DNA from: Micromonospora sp. HK10
GTDB taxonomy: Bacteria > Actinomycetota > Actinomycetes > Mycobacteriales > Micromonosporaceae
Length of the DNA: 64,000 nt
Reading direction: 5' to 3'
NCBI RefSeq assembly: GCF_000982955.1
Contig: NZ_KQ058902.1
Coordinates: forward strand, 1-64,000
Shown: one piece after another, positions 42,105-51,582 of the stretch
Numbering within the stretch: the stretch's first letter is position 1
Layout: every line of letters begins with the position of its first letter
The notes under the pieces: generated by a model
What the model saw: the letters and a program-made list of their open reading frames with translations, nothing else
Database searches by the model: none
Told to the model about the DNA's origin: nothing
Position numbers and translations under genes: made by a program

Positions 42105-44214
42105 GGGTCACCTCCGCACCGGCCCGGTGGGTCCGCGACAGCCGGCTCGGCCACCAGATCCGCGCCCCGATGTCGTACGACAGGGCCGGGACCAGCAGCG
42201 AGCGGACGACGATGGTGTCGAGCAGCACCCCGACGGCGACCGCCACCCCCAGCTCGACGAGCACCACCAGCGGCAGCACGGCGAGCGCGGAGAAGGTGGC
42301 GGCGAGGACGATGCCGGCCGAGGTGATCACGCCGCCGGTGACGGCGAGTCCGGCGAGCACGCCGGCCCGGGTGCCGCGGCGGACCGATTCCTCGCGTACC
42401 CGGCTCATTAGGAAGATGTTGTAGTCAATGCCGAGGGCGACCAGGAAGACGAACGCGAACAGCGGGAACGACTGGTCGACGCCGGGGAAGTCGAGCACGT
42501 ACCGGAAGACGAGCGCGCAGAGCCCGAGCGTGGCCAGGAACGACAGCACCACGGTGGCGATCAGCAGGAGCGGGGCGACCAGGGCGCGCAGCAGCACGGC
42601 CAGGATGACCGCGATGACCAGCAGCACCACCGGGATGATGACGTTGCGGTCCCGGGTGGAGGCGTCGGCGGTGTCCACGTTGATGGCGGTGAACCCGCCC
42701 ACCACGGCGTCGGCGCCCGGCACCCGGTGCAACGTCTCGCGCAGCGCGCGGAGGGTCCGCTCGGCGCGGTCGCTGTCCGGCGGGTCGGCCAGGGTGGCCT
42801 CGAGCTGCACCCGCCCGTCGACCACGGTGGGTGGGGCGTCCGCCGCGGGCGGGCCGGCCTGCCGGGTGAAGGGGCGGACCGAGGCGACCCCGGGTACGCC
42901 CTGCGCGGCCCGGGCGACCTGCTCGGCGGTGGCCTGGTTGGCGAAGATGGTGGCCGGGCTGCCGGTGCCGGCCGGGTAGTGCCGGGCGATCACCTCCTGG
43001 CCGGCGACCGAGTCGGTGCGCTTGGTGAACAGGTCGGACTGGCCAAGGGCGGTGGCGTTGAGCTGGGTGACCCCGAGCGCGAGGGCGGCCAGGGCCACCG
43101 CGGTGACCAGCCAGATGACCCGGGCGCGCCGGGCGACGAAGCCGGCGACCCGGCCCCAGATGCCGTGCTCGGCCTGCGGGTCGGCGTCGTCGTGGCGGGG
43201 CCGTCGCGGCCAGAACGCCCACCGCCCGCCGAGCAGCAGCAGGGCGGGCAGGAAGGTGAGCATCACCAGCAGGGTGGCCGCGATGCCGACGGCGGCGACC
43301 GGGCCGAGCGCCCGGTTGGAGTTGAGGCTGGACAGCAGCAGGCAGAGCAGGCTCACGATGACGGTGGCGCCGGAGGCGACGATCGCCGGGGCGGCGCCCT
43401 TCCAGGCCGCCCACAGTGCGTCCCAGGGGCGTTCGTGGCGGTGCAGTTCCTCGCGGTAGCGGGCGATGAGCAGCAGCGCGTAGTCGGTGCCGGCGCCGAA
43501 GACCAGCACGGTGAGGATGCCCTGCGCCTGTCCGTTGAGCTTGATGACGTCGTCGCGGGCCAGGACGTAGACGAAGACCGCCGCAAGCGAGTACGACATG
43601 CCGGCGGCGAGCAGCGGGAAGACCCAGAGCACCGGGCTGCGGTAGACGATCAGCAGAATCACCAGCACGACGACCAGCGTGACCAGCAGCAGCGGCCCGT
43701 CGATGGCGGTGAACACCTCGATCAGGTCGGCGAGCAGCCCGGCGGGGCCGGCGACGTCGACGGTGAGCCCGTCCCGGTCCGGACCGGCGATCTCCCGCAG
43801 CCGGTCGACGACGGCGCCGATCTGTTCGCCCTCGGCCGCGTCGATCGGGACGACCACCTGGACGGCCTGCCGGTCCTGGCTGGGGATGGGCGGGGGCAAC
43901 GGGGCGACCACGCCGGGCAGTTGGCCGAAGCGGGCCGCGTCGGCCTGGATCCGCTGCTGGTCGGCGGGGGTGATGCCGGTGGGACGTTCGTAGACGACGA
44001 GGGCCGGGGTGGTCTCCTTCTCGACGAAGCCGGCGGCGAGGTCCTGGGCCCGGGTCGCCTCGGCGTCGGTCGGCAGGAAGGCGGCGTTGTCGTTGGTCGC
44101 AACGTCGCCGAGCTTGCCCGCGTACGGCCCGGCGATGCCGCCGACGACCAGCCAGGCCAGCACGAGCGCCACCGCGACCAGGGTCGCTGTCCAGCGGCTC
44201 CGTCCTCCGGCCAT
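42094..44214 (-). CDS. MMPL/RND-family lipid transporter
   Basis: 706 residues from ATG 44214 (MAGGRSRWTATLV); an in-frame ATG at 44277 adds 21 residues. Two halves each have a large extracytoplasmic loop and about six membrane helices. GAGTDYALLLIARYREELHR and DYNIFLMSRVREESVRRGT are the duplicated proton-relay segments with the conserved Asp-Tyr. Such proteins export lipids or polyketide-lipids to the actinobacterial envelope. Co-transcribed with the flavin oxidoreductase. Confidence 0.93.
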   Translation of the reverse strand: MAGGRSRWTATLVAVALVLAWLVVGGIAGPYAGKLGDVATNDNAAFLPTDAEATRAQDLAAGFVEKETTPALVVYERPTGITPADQQRIQADAARFGQLPGVVAPLPPPIPSQDRQAVQVVVPIDAAEGEQIGAVVDRLREIAGPDRDGLTVDVAGPAGLLADLIEVFTAIDGPLLLVTLVVVLVILLIVYRSPVLWVFPLLAAGMSYSLAAVFVYVLARDDVIKLNGQAQGILTVLVFGAGTDYALLLIARYREELHRHERPWDALWAAWKGAAPAIVASGATVIVSLLCLLLSSLNSNRALGPVAAVGIAATLLVMLTFLPALLLLGGRWAFWPRRPRHDDADPQAEHGIWGRVAGFVARRARVIWLVTAVALAALALGVTQLNATALGQSDLFTKRTDSVAGQEVIARHYPAGTGSPATIFANQATAEQVARAAQGVPGVASVRPFTRQAGPPAADAPPTVVDGRVQLEATLADPPDSDRAERTLRALRETLHRVPGADAVVGGFTAINVDTADASTRDRNVIIPVVLLVIAVILAVLLRALVAPLLLIATVVLSFLATLGLCALVFRYVLDFPGVDQSFPLFAFVFLVALGIDYNIFLMSRVREESVRRGTRAGVLAGLAVTGGVITSAGIVLAATFSALAVLPLVVLVELGVAVAVGVLLDTIVVRSLLVPALSYDIGARIWWPSRLSRTHRAGAEVTRGR

Positions 44215-44277
44215 CCCGTCCACCCTCGAATCGACGCAGATATCGACGCAGCGCGAGTCTAAGTCGACATCGACCAT

Positions 44278-44550
44278 CCTGCCGGGCGAACGGGTGCCGG
44301 GGGGCGGAAACGTGGGCGACAGCAGCGCACCGGCACCGATCGGGCGGCGCGGGCGCCGGCTGCGGGCGGACGGCTGGGCGCCGGACCGGGCCAGGCCGGA
44401 CCGGACCGGGCGCCGGACCGGGCGGCAGGGGCCGGGGGCCGGGGCCTGGGGGCCGGGCGGGTGCCGACCAGGGCGGCGGAAGGCGAGCGCCGGCCGGGCC
44501 ACGAGAAACGCCCGCCGGCGGGGCCGACGGGCGTGCTGTCCGAACTGAAG
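44278..44550. other. GC-rich low-complexity region
   Basis: About 270 bases of CCGGACCGGGC-type repeats between the MMPL start and tRNA-Asn. Around 44225-44275 GTCGA occurs several times and may be regulatory, with a possible minus-strand -10 TAGACT (44257-44262). No gene is seen. Confidence 0.4.
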
Positions 44551-44623
44551 CTCCCCCGTTTGGACTCGAACCAAAAACCTGCCGGTTAACAGCCGGCTGC
44601 TCTGCCAATTGAGCTACGGGGGA
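44551..44623 (-). tRNA. tRNA-Asn (GUU)
   Basis: On the minus strand: TCCCCCG acceptor, D-arm GCTC-AATTGGCA-GAGC, anticodon stem GCCGG-CTGTTAA-CCGGC, T-arm TTTGG-TTCGAGT-CCAAA, then CGGGGGA with discriminator G. 73 bases, no encoded CCA. Confidence 0.95.
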
Positions 44624-44904
44624 CCGTAGATCACCCGGCTTGCGGATCTCTCCGCGCCGGGCGACGGGGACAAGAGTACAGGACATCGGGGGGTGGTGCG
44701 CCAGGGGGTTACCGCACCGGACCCGACGACTTTCCCGGCATTCCACCTCCAACAATCTGGACAAATCGTCATCCTCGCCCAGGGAGGCATGACGAGAGAG
44801 CAGGATGGGTAGTTAGCCGCCGACAGAGGACGCAGGCGCGACAGGGTCGCTCCCGACGGGAATCCCGACGGGAACGGCGCGCGTCAGGTACGGAAGGAGC
44901 CGCC

Positions 44905-45306
44905 ATGCGCGGAAAGATCATGTTTCTTGGCGGGCTGGCTGCGGGATTCGTCCTGGGCGCCCGTGCCGGCCGGGAGAAGTACGAGGAGTTGGTGGTCCGG
45001 GGTCGCAAGGTGCTCGACCACCCGACCGTCCAGGAGGCGGCGGGGGTCGCGCAGGCTCAGGCGACCCGGCTCTACTCCGAGGGCAAGGACAAGCTGGGCC
45101 AGACCAAGCTCGGTGAGAAGCTGAGCACCGGCAACGGCAGCAAGCAGGAGCTGACCGGGGCCGACAAGCCGTTCGCCGGCACGCCGGCCACGGTCGGCGC
45201 CAAGGCCGGCTCGACCGGTACGGGTTCGACCAGCACGACCGGCTCGTCGACCACCAGCACGAGCAGCAAGTCGTCCGGCACGAGCAGCAACGGCAGCACC
45301 CTCTGA
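44905..45306 (+). CDS. YtxH-like small membrane protein
   Basis: 133 residues. MFLGGLAAGFVLGARAGREK is a glycine-zipper-like membrane helix followed by an amphipathic region (YEELVVRGRKVLDHPTVQEA), as in YtxH-type proteins. The C-terminal 45 residues are a Ser/Thr/Gly tail. GGAAGGAG precedes the ATG. It probably has an envelope or stress role; not established. Confidence 0.82.
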   Translation: MRGKIMFLGGLAAGFVLGARAGREKYEELVVRGRKVLDHPTVQEAAGVAQAQATRLYSEGKDKLGQTKLGEKLSTGNGSKQELTGADKPFAGTPATVGAKAGSTGTGSTSTTGSSTTSTSSKSSGTSSNGSTL

Positions 45307-45318
45307 TTCATCCGGACG

Positions 45319-45350
45319 GCGGGCCGGTCACCTCCGGGTGACCGGCCCGC
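45319..45350. terminator. Strong bidirectional terminator
   Basis: GCGGGCCGGTCAC (45319-45331) pairs perfectly with GTGACCGGCCCGC (45338-45350), 13 bp and a 6-base loop, between convergent genes. Confidence 0.85.
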
Positions 45351-45363
45351 TCCCGGTTGTCGG

Positions 45364-45403
45364 CTAGCCCATGCTGCTGAACGCTAGCCCTTGCTGCTGA
45401 ACG
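45364..45403. repeat. 20 bp tandem duplication across a stop codon
   Basis: CTAGCCCATGCTGCTGAACG and CTAGCCCTTGCTGCTGAACG lie head to tail. The second carries the true stop and last codons of the isomerase gene; the first is an extra copy just beyond it. One base differs. Confidence 0.85.
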
Positions 45404-46391
45404 CGGCGTCGAAGGCCGCGGCCGGCGCGTCGAAGGCGAGCCGGCGGACGAACTGGAGCGCCTCGGGGGCGCCGACCAGCCGGTCCATCCCGGCGTCCTC
45501 CCACTCGATCGAGATCGGACCGTCGTAGCCGATCGCGTTCAACGCGCGGAAGCAGTCCTCCCACGGCACATCGCCGTGGCCGGTGGAGACGAAGTCCCAG
45601 CCGCGGCGCAGGTCCGCCCAGGGCAGGTGGGAGGAGAGCCGGCCGCGCCGGCCGTCCCCGGTACGGACCTTCGCGTCCTTGCAGTCCACGTGGTAGATCC
45701 GGTCGGCGAAGTCGAAGATGAAGTTGACCGGGTCCAGCTCCTGCCAGACGAAGTGCGACGGGTCCCAGTTCAGCCCGAACGCCGGCCGGTGGCCGATCGC
45801 CTCCAACGCCCGCCGGGTGGTCCAGTAGTCGTACGCGATCTCGCTCGGGTGCACCTCGTGCGCGAACCGGACGCCCACCTCGTCGAAGACGTCGAGGATC
45901 GGGTTCCACCGGTCGGCGAAGTCCTGGTAGCCACGCTCGATCATCGCGGGCGGCACCGGCGGGAACATCGCCACGGTGTGCCAGATCGACGAGCCGGTGA
46001 AGCCGACGACCGTGCGTACCCCGAGCTTCGCCGCCGCCCGCGCGGTGTCCTTCATCTCCTCGGCGGCCCGGCGGCGGACCCCCTCCGGCTCGCCGTCGCC
46101 CCAGATCCGGGCGGGCAGGATGTCCTGGTGCCGCTCGTCGATGGGGTGGTCACAGACCGCCTGACCGACCAGGTGGTTGGAGATGGCGAAGACCTGGAGG
46201 TTGTGCTTGGCCAGGGTGGCCAGCTTGCGGTCGGTGTACGAGTCGTCGGCGAGGGCCTTGTCGACCTCGAAGTGGTCGCCCCAGCAGGCGATCTCCAGGC
46301 CGTCGTACCCCCACTCGGCGGCGAGCCGGCAGACCTCGTCGAACGGAAGGTCGGCCCACTGGCCGGTGAAGAGCGTGATCGGTCGCGCCAT
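45384..46391 (-). CDS. Sugar phosphate isomerase/epimerase (IolE/IolH-like)
   Basis: 335 residues, xylose isomerase-like TIM barrel (AP_endonuc_2). Metal ligands fit Glu/Asp/His positions in [35 protein letters not shown] and [20 protein letters not shown] precedes the ATG. It is downstream of the ROK-controlled sugar operon and the same strand, though separated by two other units. It probably epimerises a keto-inositol or keto-sugar made by the Gfo/Idh/MocA enzyme. Confidence 0.88.
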   Translation of the reverse strand: MARPITLFTGQWADLPFDEVCRLAAEWGYDGLEIACWGDHFEVDKALADDSYTDRKLATLAKHNLQVFAISNHLVGQAVCDHPIDERHQDILPARIWGDGEPEGVRRRAAEEMKDTARAAAKLGVRTVVGFTGSSIWHTVAMFPPVPPAMIERGYQDFADRWNPILDVFDEVGVRFAHEVHPSEIAYDYWTTRRALEAIGHRPAFGLNWDPSHFVWQELDPVNFIFDFADRIYHVDCKDAKVRTGDGRRGRLSSHLPWADLRRGWDFVSTGHGDVPWEDCFRALNAIGYDGPISIEWEDAGMDRLVGAPEALQFVRRLAFDAPAAAFDAAFSSKG

Positions 46392-46660
46392 TGTCCTTCT
46401 CCCCTGTCGTGGATGGGGATTCCGTTGCGGACCGGGGCGAGGGTGACCGGATGCGGACGACCTCGACGGGAGCACCGGTGGGCGCGGTCGCGCCTGGGTC
46501 CGACGGGTTGCGCCTCCCGCCGGAGCACCGGCCACCTCGCGGTCGCCGCCCTCACTCTAGGGCGGGTACGGCCGCCAGGGAAGGCCCGCCGGAGCCGCCC
46601 GGCCCCGCCGGGGTAGGTCCGGTCCGCGACGCCGGCCCACCATGTGCAGCGCCAGGCCGG

Positions 46661-47728
46661 TCAGCGGCGCCGGTCCACCACCCGCAGCACCAGGCCGGTC
46701 AGGGCCGCCCGGGCCGGCTCCGCCAGGGGCAGCCGGTCCAGCGCGGCCCGGGCCAGCTCGGCGCGGACCCCGATCATCCGTTCCACCGCCGCCCGCGCCC
46801 CGCTCGCCTCGATGATCCGGCGCACCTCGGCGGCGCCGGCCCCGTCCAGCCCTGGATCACCGACCAGCCGGTGCAGCCGCTCCCGCCCGGCCGGCCCGGC
46901 CGCCTCCCGGGCCAGCGCCAGCAGCACGGTGGGCTTGCCCTCGCGCAGGTCGTCCAGGTTGGACTTGCCGGTCACGGCCGGATCGCCGAAGACGCCGAGC
47001 AGGTCGTCGCGGAGCTGGAAGGCGTCCCCGAGCGGGTCGCCGAAGTGGGCCAGCGCCGCCACGGTCGGATCGTCCGCGCCGGCCAGGACGGCCCCGAGCT
47101 GCACCGGGCGGGTCACCGTGTAGCGGGCGGTCTTCAGCCGGACCACCGCGAGAGCGGCGGCCGGCGAGCCGTTCCCGGCGGCGGCGGCCAGGTCCAGGTA
47201 CTCCCCCGCGATCACCTCGGTCCGCATCCGGGCCAGGACGGCGTGCCCGCTCCGGAGCCGCTCCGGGTCCAGGCCGCAGCCGTGGAACATCTGCCCCGAC
47301 CAGGCGGCGCAGAGGTCGCCGCAGAGCACCGCCGCCTGCCGGCCGTACCGCTGGGGGTCGCCGCGCCAGCCCGAGCGGGTGTGCAGCTCGGCGAAGACCC
47401 GGTGCAGGGTGGGGCGGCCGCGCCGGCGGTCACTGCGGTCGAGGATGTCGTCGTGGATCAGGGCGAAGGCGTGGAACAGCTCCAACGCGGCGGCGGCGAC
47501 CACGATCGGCGTGCCGTCGGGGCCGCCGAACCCGCGCCAGCCCCAGTAGCAGAAGAGCGGCCGCAGGCGCTTGCCGCCGGCCAGGACGAACCGGCGTAGC
47601 TCGGCGTGGACGGCCGCCGTACCGTCGTCCGGCCGGGCCGGGATCCGCCGCCGCAGGAACGCGGCGAGCGCGGCGTCGACACGCTCACGCAACAGAGCCG
47701 GATCGGTCGGTGCGACGGTGACAGTCAT
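46661..47728 (-). CDS. Polyprenyl (geranylgeranyl-type) diphosphate synthase
   Basis: 355 residues. The first Asp-rich motif is ALIHDDILDRSDRRRGRP (DDxxD), the second QLRDDLLGVFGD; GGKRLRPLF and TARYTVTRP are further family motifs. It condenses IPP with allylic diphosphates. Two residues before the first DDxxD are not bulky aromatic, consistent with a C20 or longer product, but this is uncertain. No terpene cyclase or other isoprenoid gene is adjacent; it lies inside an otherwise sugar-related region. Confidence 0.92.
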   Translation of the reverse strand: MTVTVAPTDPALLRERVDAALAAFLRRRIPARPDDGTAAVHAELRRFVLAGGKRLRPLFCYWGWRGFGGPDGTPIVVAAAALELFHAFALIHDDILDRSDRRRGRPTLHRVFAELHTRSGWRGDPQRYGRQAAVLCGDLCAAWSGQMFHGCGLDPERLRSGHAVLARMRTEVIAGEYLDLAAAAGNGSPAAALAVVRLKTARYTVTRPVQLGAVLAGADDPTVAALAHFGDPLGDAFQLRDDLLGVFGDPAVTGKSNLDDLREGKPTVLLALAREAAGPAGRERLHRLVGDPGLDGAGAAEVRRIIEASGARAAVERMIGVRAELARAALDRLPLAEPARAALTGLVLRVVDRRR

Positions 47729-48106
47729 GGCGCCTCGGTATCCATGGCTGACAATACCTCAGGTGGGGGTCCCACCGGCTCCACCGGACAGCCCGGATCC
47801 GGCTGGTACCCGGGCCGGCGACCCCCGATGCGCTGCCGCCGGTCCGGCCGCCGGCGCGGCGGGGCAACGACGCCCCCGCGCCGGCGGATGGTCGGGTCGG
47901 CCCGCCGGTGCGGCCGGGGAATCCCGGTCCGGCCGCACCGGACGGCCGAGCTGGTCGTGCCGGGCCGGACGTTCCGGTGGCACGCTCCCCGGCAACCGAC
48001 CTCGTTCCCCGCCGCGGGGCGCAACCGCGGCGGGCCCTCGCCGGTCGGGGCCGGGAAGCCCGGGGTGGCGGCGCCGGGACGCCGTGGGCGCCCCGGGCCG
48101 CGCCGG
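47729..48106. other. GC-rich spacer without a gene
   Basis: 378 bases between the polyprenyl synthase start and the Gfo/Idh/MocA stop. A less GC-rich spot near 47735-47760 may hold the synthase promoter. Many open frames exist but none shows coding bias or initiation signals. Confidence 0.4.
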
Positions 48107-49312
48107 TCAGGCGGGCAGTTCCGCCAGTACGGGCGCCACCTCCGTCCAGGCGGCCCGCTCCGCCGAGCGGCTCACCGCGTCGAGCACGAGCTGGACCTGC
48201 AACGCGTCGGTGAACGACGGCGCCGGGTCGGCGCCGGTGGCGACCGCCTCGACGAAGTCGCGCATCTGGTGCGTGAAGGAGTGCTCGTAGCCGATGATGT
48301 GGCCGGGCGGCCACCAGGCCGACAGGTACGGATGCTCCGGCTCGGTCACCAGGATCCGGCTGAAGCCCTGCTCCGGGCCGGGCCGGCTGGCGTCGTAGAA
48401 CTCCAGCTCGTTGAGGCGCTCCAGGTCGAACGCCACCGAGCCGAGCGACCCGTTGATCTCGACCCGCAGGGCGTTCTTGCGGCCGGTGGCGAACCGGGTC
48501 GCCTCGTACGTGGCCAGCGCTCCCCCGTCGAGCCGGGCCAGGAAGACCGCGGCGTCGTCCACGGTGACCGGCCCCGTCGCCCGGCCGTCGCCGTCGGCCT
48601 GGGCGGCCAGGCCGCTCGACCCGGCCGGCAGCGGCCGTTGCTTGACGAACGTCTCGGTCACCGCGCTCACCCCGGTGATGAGCTGGCCGGTGACGTACTG
48701 GGTGAGGTCGATGATGTGCGCGCCGATGTCGCCGAGCGCCCCGGAGCCCGCCCTGTCCTTCTGCATCCGCCAGACCAGCGGGAACTGCGGGTCGACGATC
48801 CAGTCCTGGAGGTAGACCGCCCGGACGTGCCGGATCTCGCCGAGCCGCCCGTCGGCCACCAGCCGGCGCATCAGGGCCACCGCGGGCACCCGGCGGTAGT
48901 TGAACCCGCACATCGCGCGTACCCCGGAGGCCCGGGCCGTGGCGGCCGCCGCGGCCATCCGACGAGCCTCCTCGACGGTGTTGGCCAGCGGCTTCTCGCA
49001 GAGCACGTGTTTGCCGGCGGCCAGCGCGGCGATGGCTATCTCGCAGTGGCTGTCCCCCGGCGTGCAGATGTCGACCACGTCGATGTCGTCGGACTCGACC
49101 AGCCGCCGCCAGTCCGTGGTGTGCCCGTCCCAGCCGAGCCGGTCGGCGGCGTCGGCCACCTTCGGTTCGTCCCGGCCGCAGATGAGCGCCATCCGCACCC
49201 GCGCCGGCAGGTCGTAGACCCGGTGCACGGTGCGCCACGCCTGGGAGTGCGCGGCGCCCATGAACGCGTAGCCGACCATGCCGACCCGCAGGAAGCTGTC
49301 GTGAGTGGACAA
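48107..49312 (-). CDS. Gfo/Idh/MocA sugar dehydrogenase
   Basis: 401 residues. The NAD-binding domain begins RVGMVGYAFMGAAHSQAWR; AALAAGKHVLCEKPLANT is the EKP motif with the catalytic Lys. GALGDIGAHIIDLTQYV is the substrate-side motif with Asp and His. TTG 49312 is the start, because GGGGGGAG lies seven bases upstream and no ATG/GTG fits. It would oxidise or reduce the sugar or inositol brought in by the ABC importer encoded just upstream. Confidence 0.92.
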   Translation of the reverse strand: MSTHDSFLRVGMVGYAFMGAAHSQAWRTVHRVYDLPARVRMALICGRDEPKVADAADRLGWDGHTTDWRRLVESDDIDVVDICTPGDSHCEIAIAALAAGKHVLCEKPLANTVEEARRMAAAAATARASGVRAMCGFNYRRVPAVALMRRLVADGRLGEIRHVRAVYLQDWIVDPQFPLVWRMQKDRAGSGALGDIGAHIIDLTQYVTGQLITGVSAVTETFVKQRPLPAGSSGLAAQADGDGRATGPVTVDDAAVFLARLDGGALATYEATRFATGRKNALRVEINGSLGSVAFDLERLNELEFYDASRPGPEQGFSRILVTEPEHPYLSAWWPPGHIIGYEHSFTHQMRDFVEAVATGADPAPSFTDALQVQLVLDAVSRSAERAAWTEVAPVLAELPA

Positions 49313-49334
49313 GGTGGGTCTCCCCCCGGTTGTT

Positions 49335-50378
49335 TCAGAACCCGAGCTTCAGGTAGCTGCCCGCGTTCTCCTTGGTGATCGTCTCGGAGGCGAGCACGAT
49401 CTCCTTCGGAACCTGGAGTTCCACCAGGTCGGACATGCCCTTGTTCTGGCCGATCAGGCGGGCCAGCGAGATGGCCGAGGAGGCCATCGACGGGCTGTAG
49501 GTGACGGTGGCCTTCAGCACCGTGTTGTCGGCCTGGATGTCCTCCATGGCCTTCTTCGAGCCGGCGCCGCCGATCATGAAGAATTCCTTGCGGTTGGCCT
49601 GGTTGACCGCGGCGAGGACCCCGATGCCCTGGTCGTCGTCGTGGTTCCAGATCGCGTCGATCTTCGGCAGGGCCTGGAAGAGGCCGGTCGCCTCCTGCTG
49701 ACCGGAGTCCGCCGTGAACCGCGCCGCCCGCCGGTTGGTGACCTTGAAGCCGGCCTGGGCCAGGGTGTCGGAGAAGCCCTTCGACCGCTCCTGGGTCAGC
49801 TCCAGCTCGTCCATGCCGGCGATCTCGCCGATGATCGGCTTGCTGACGCCCTTGGCCTTGAACTGCTCGATCATGTACGTGGCGGCGGCGACGCCCATGC
49901 CGTAGTTGTCGCCCTTGATCTGCAGCCGGTACGCCTTGGCGTCCGGGAAGGCCCGGTCCAGGTTGACCACCGGGATGCCGGCCTTCATGGCCTCCAGGCC
50001 GAACGCGTTGAGTTCCTTGCCGTCGTGCGGGAGCAGCACGATCACGTCCGGCCGCTGGGAGAGCAGGGTGGACAGCGTCGCCCGCTGCGCCGCCGCGTCG
50101 GCGCCGGCCTCCACCGCCTTGAGCTCCACGTCCGAGTACGCCGCGGCCTGCGCTTTGGCGTTGTTGGTGATGGCCGCGATCCAGCCGTGGTCGGCGGCCG
50201 GGGCGGAGAAGCCGATGGTCACCTTCTTGCCCGGCTCGCTGTTGGCCCCGGCCGCGGCGGCCTTGGTCTGGGCGGCGGTGGGCGCCTGCTCGTTGCTGGT
50301 GCAGCCGGCGAGCACGACGCCGGCGGAGAGCGCGGCGCCGCCGAAGAGCAGCCGGCGGCGCGACAGGTCACTACTCAT
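49335..50378 (-). CDS. Sugar ABC transporter substrate-binding lipoprotein
   Basis: 347 residues. A twin-arginine-like SRRRLLFGG is followed by a lipobox LAGC at residue 26. The mature part is a type 1 periplasmic binding fold of the RbsB/IbpA class: TIGFSAPAADHGWIAAI, PDVIVLLPHDGKELNAF, GIPVVNLDRAF and IWNHDDDQGIGVLAAV. It captures ribose-, xylose- or inositol-like sugars for the downstream-listed permease and ATPase. First gene after the permease in the operon. Confidence 0.93.
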   Translation of the reverse strand: MSSDLSRRRLLFGGAALSAGVVLAGCTSNEQAPTAAQTKAAAAGANSEPGKKVTIGFSAPAADHGWIAAITNNAKAQAAAYSDVELKAVEAGADAAAQRATLSTLLSQRPDVIVLLPHDGKELNAFGLEAMKAGIPVVNLDRAFPDAKAYRLQIKGDNYGMGVAAATYMIEQFKAKGVSKPIIGEIAGMDELELTQERSKGFSDTLAQAGFKVTNRRAARFTADSGQQEATGLFQALPKIDAIWNHDDDQGIGVLAAVNQANRKEFFMIGGAGSKKAMEDIQADNTVLKATVTYSPSMASSAISLARLIGQNKGMSDLVELQVPKEIVLASETITKENAGSYLKLGF

Positions 50379-50472
50379 GACGACCTCCTGGATGAGGTGG
50401 TGGGGGTGGTGTTTTCGGGTACGTCGGGCCGGACCGCCGTCGGACTGACGGCGGCCTGGCGGTCGCGGTGGA

Positions 50473-51582
50473 TCAGGCGGTGGTGGCCCGGTTGCGGGCC
50501 AGGAACTGGGTGAGACTGCGGAACTGCACCTGCTGGACCAGGACGGCGACCACGATGATGCCGCCCTTGACCATGTTCTGGGCCTCGGTGGAGAGGCCGT
50601 TGATGGCGAAGAGGTTGGTGATCGTGGAGAAGATGATCACCCCGAGCAGGGAGCCGACGATGGTGCCCCGCCCGCCGCTGAGCAGCGTGCCACCGATGAT
50701 CGCGGCGGCGATCGCGTCCAGCTCGTAGAGGTTGGCCATCGCCGCCTGCGCGGAGGTGGCCTGCGCGGTCAGCATGACCGCGGCGATGCCGCAGCACAGA
50801 CCGGAGAGCGCGTAGAGCAGCAGGGTGTGCCGGCGGACGTTGATGCCGGCGAGCCGGGCCGCCTCGGGGTTGCCGCCCACGGCCACCGTACGGCGGCCGA
50901 AGGTGGTCCGGTTGAGCAGCACCCAGCCGGCCAGCACCACCGCGGCCAGGATGTAGACCAGCAGCGGGATGCCGAGCACGTTCGTGCTGGCGATGCCGTT
51001 GATGAACTGGTTGTCCGAGACCTGGGTCTGCTTGTCGGAGATCTCGGCGGCCAGGCCGCGGGCGGCCACCATCATGGCCAGCGTGGCGATGAACGGCACC
51101 AGCCGCCCGTACGAGATGAGCAGCCCGTTGACCACGCCGACGGCCAGCCCCACGGTGAGCGCGCTGAAGATCATGCCGCCGGCGCCGTAGCTCTGCGTCG
51201 CGACGGTGGTGCACCAGACCCCGGCCAGGGCGACGATCGCGCCGACCGACAGGTCGATGCCGCCGCCGATGATCACGAAGGTCATCCCCACGGTGACCAC
51301 CCCGACCACCGAGGCGAGCTTCAGGATGGTGAGCGTGTTGCCCCACACCCAGCTCGCGTCGCCGTAGAGGTCGGGCCGGGTGAGGATGCCGATGACCACC
51401 AGCACCACCAGGGTGGCCAGCAGGCCGAGGTTGCGCCGGGCGCCCTCCCCGCCGTCGCCGCGCCACCAGGAGAGCCGCGCCCGGGCGTCGGCCTTGGCGG
51501 TCTCGGCCGGGTCGACCGGCGGCGACTGGGCCGGCAGCCCCGCCGACCGCTGCGGCGGGGCCGTGGGTGTCGTCTCGGTCAT
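50473..51582 (-). CDS. Sugar ABC transporter permease (RbsC type)
   Basis: 369 residues with about nine to ten membrane helices. MTFVIIGGGIDLSVGAIVAL is the hallmark of the RbsC/AraH class and LSGGRGTIVGSLLGV is the second. An N-terminal cytoplasmic extension of about 50 residues is unusual in length. ATG 51582 overlaps the ATPase stop (ATGA). Confidence 0.93.
   Translation of the reverse strand: MTETTPTAPPQRSAGLPAQSPPVDPAETAKADARARLSWWRGDGGEGARRNLGLLATLVVLVVIGILTRPDLYGDASWVWGNTLTILKLASVVGVVTVGMTFVIIGGGIDLSVGAIVALAGVWCTTVATQSYGAGGMIFSALTVGLAVGVVNGLLISYGRLVPFIATLAMMVAARGLAAEISDKQTQVSDNQFINGIASTNVLGIPLLVYILAAVVLAGWVLLNRTTFGRRTVAVGGNPEAARLAGINVRRHTLLLYALSGLCCGIAAVMLTAQATSAQAAMANLYELDAIAAAIIGGTLLSGGRGTIVGSLLGVIIFSTITNLFAINGLSTEAQNMVKGGIIVVAVLVQQVQFRSLTQFLARNRATTA

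Noticed and set aside
47729-48106. Small gene between the polyprenyl synthase and the dehydrogenase
   Set aside because: Open frames on both strands lack initiation sites and codon bias.
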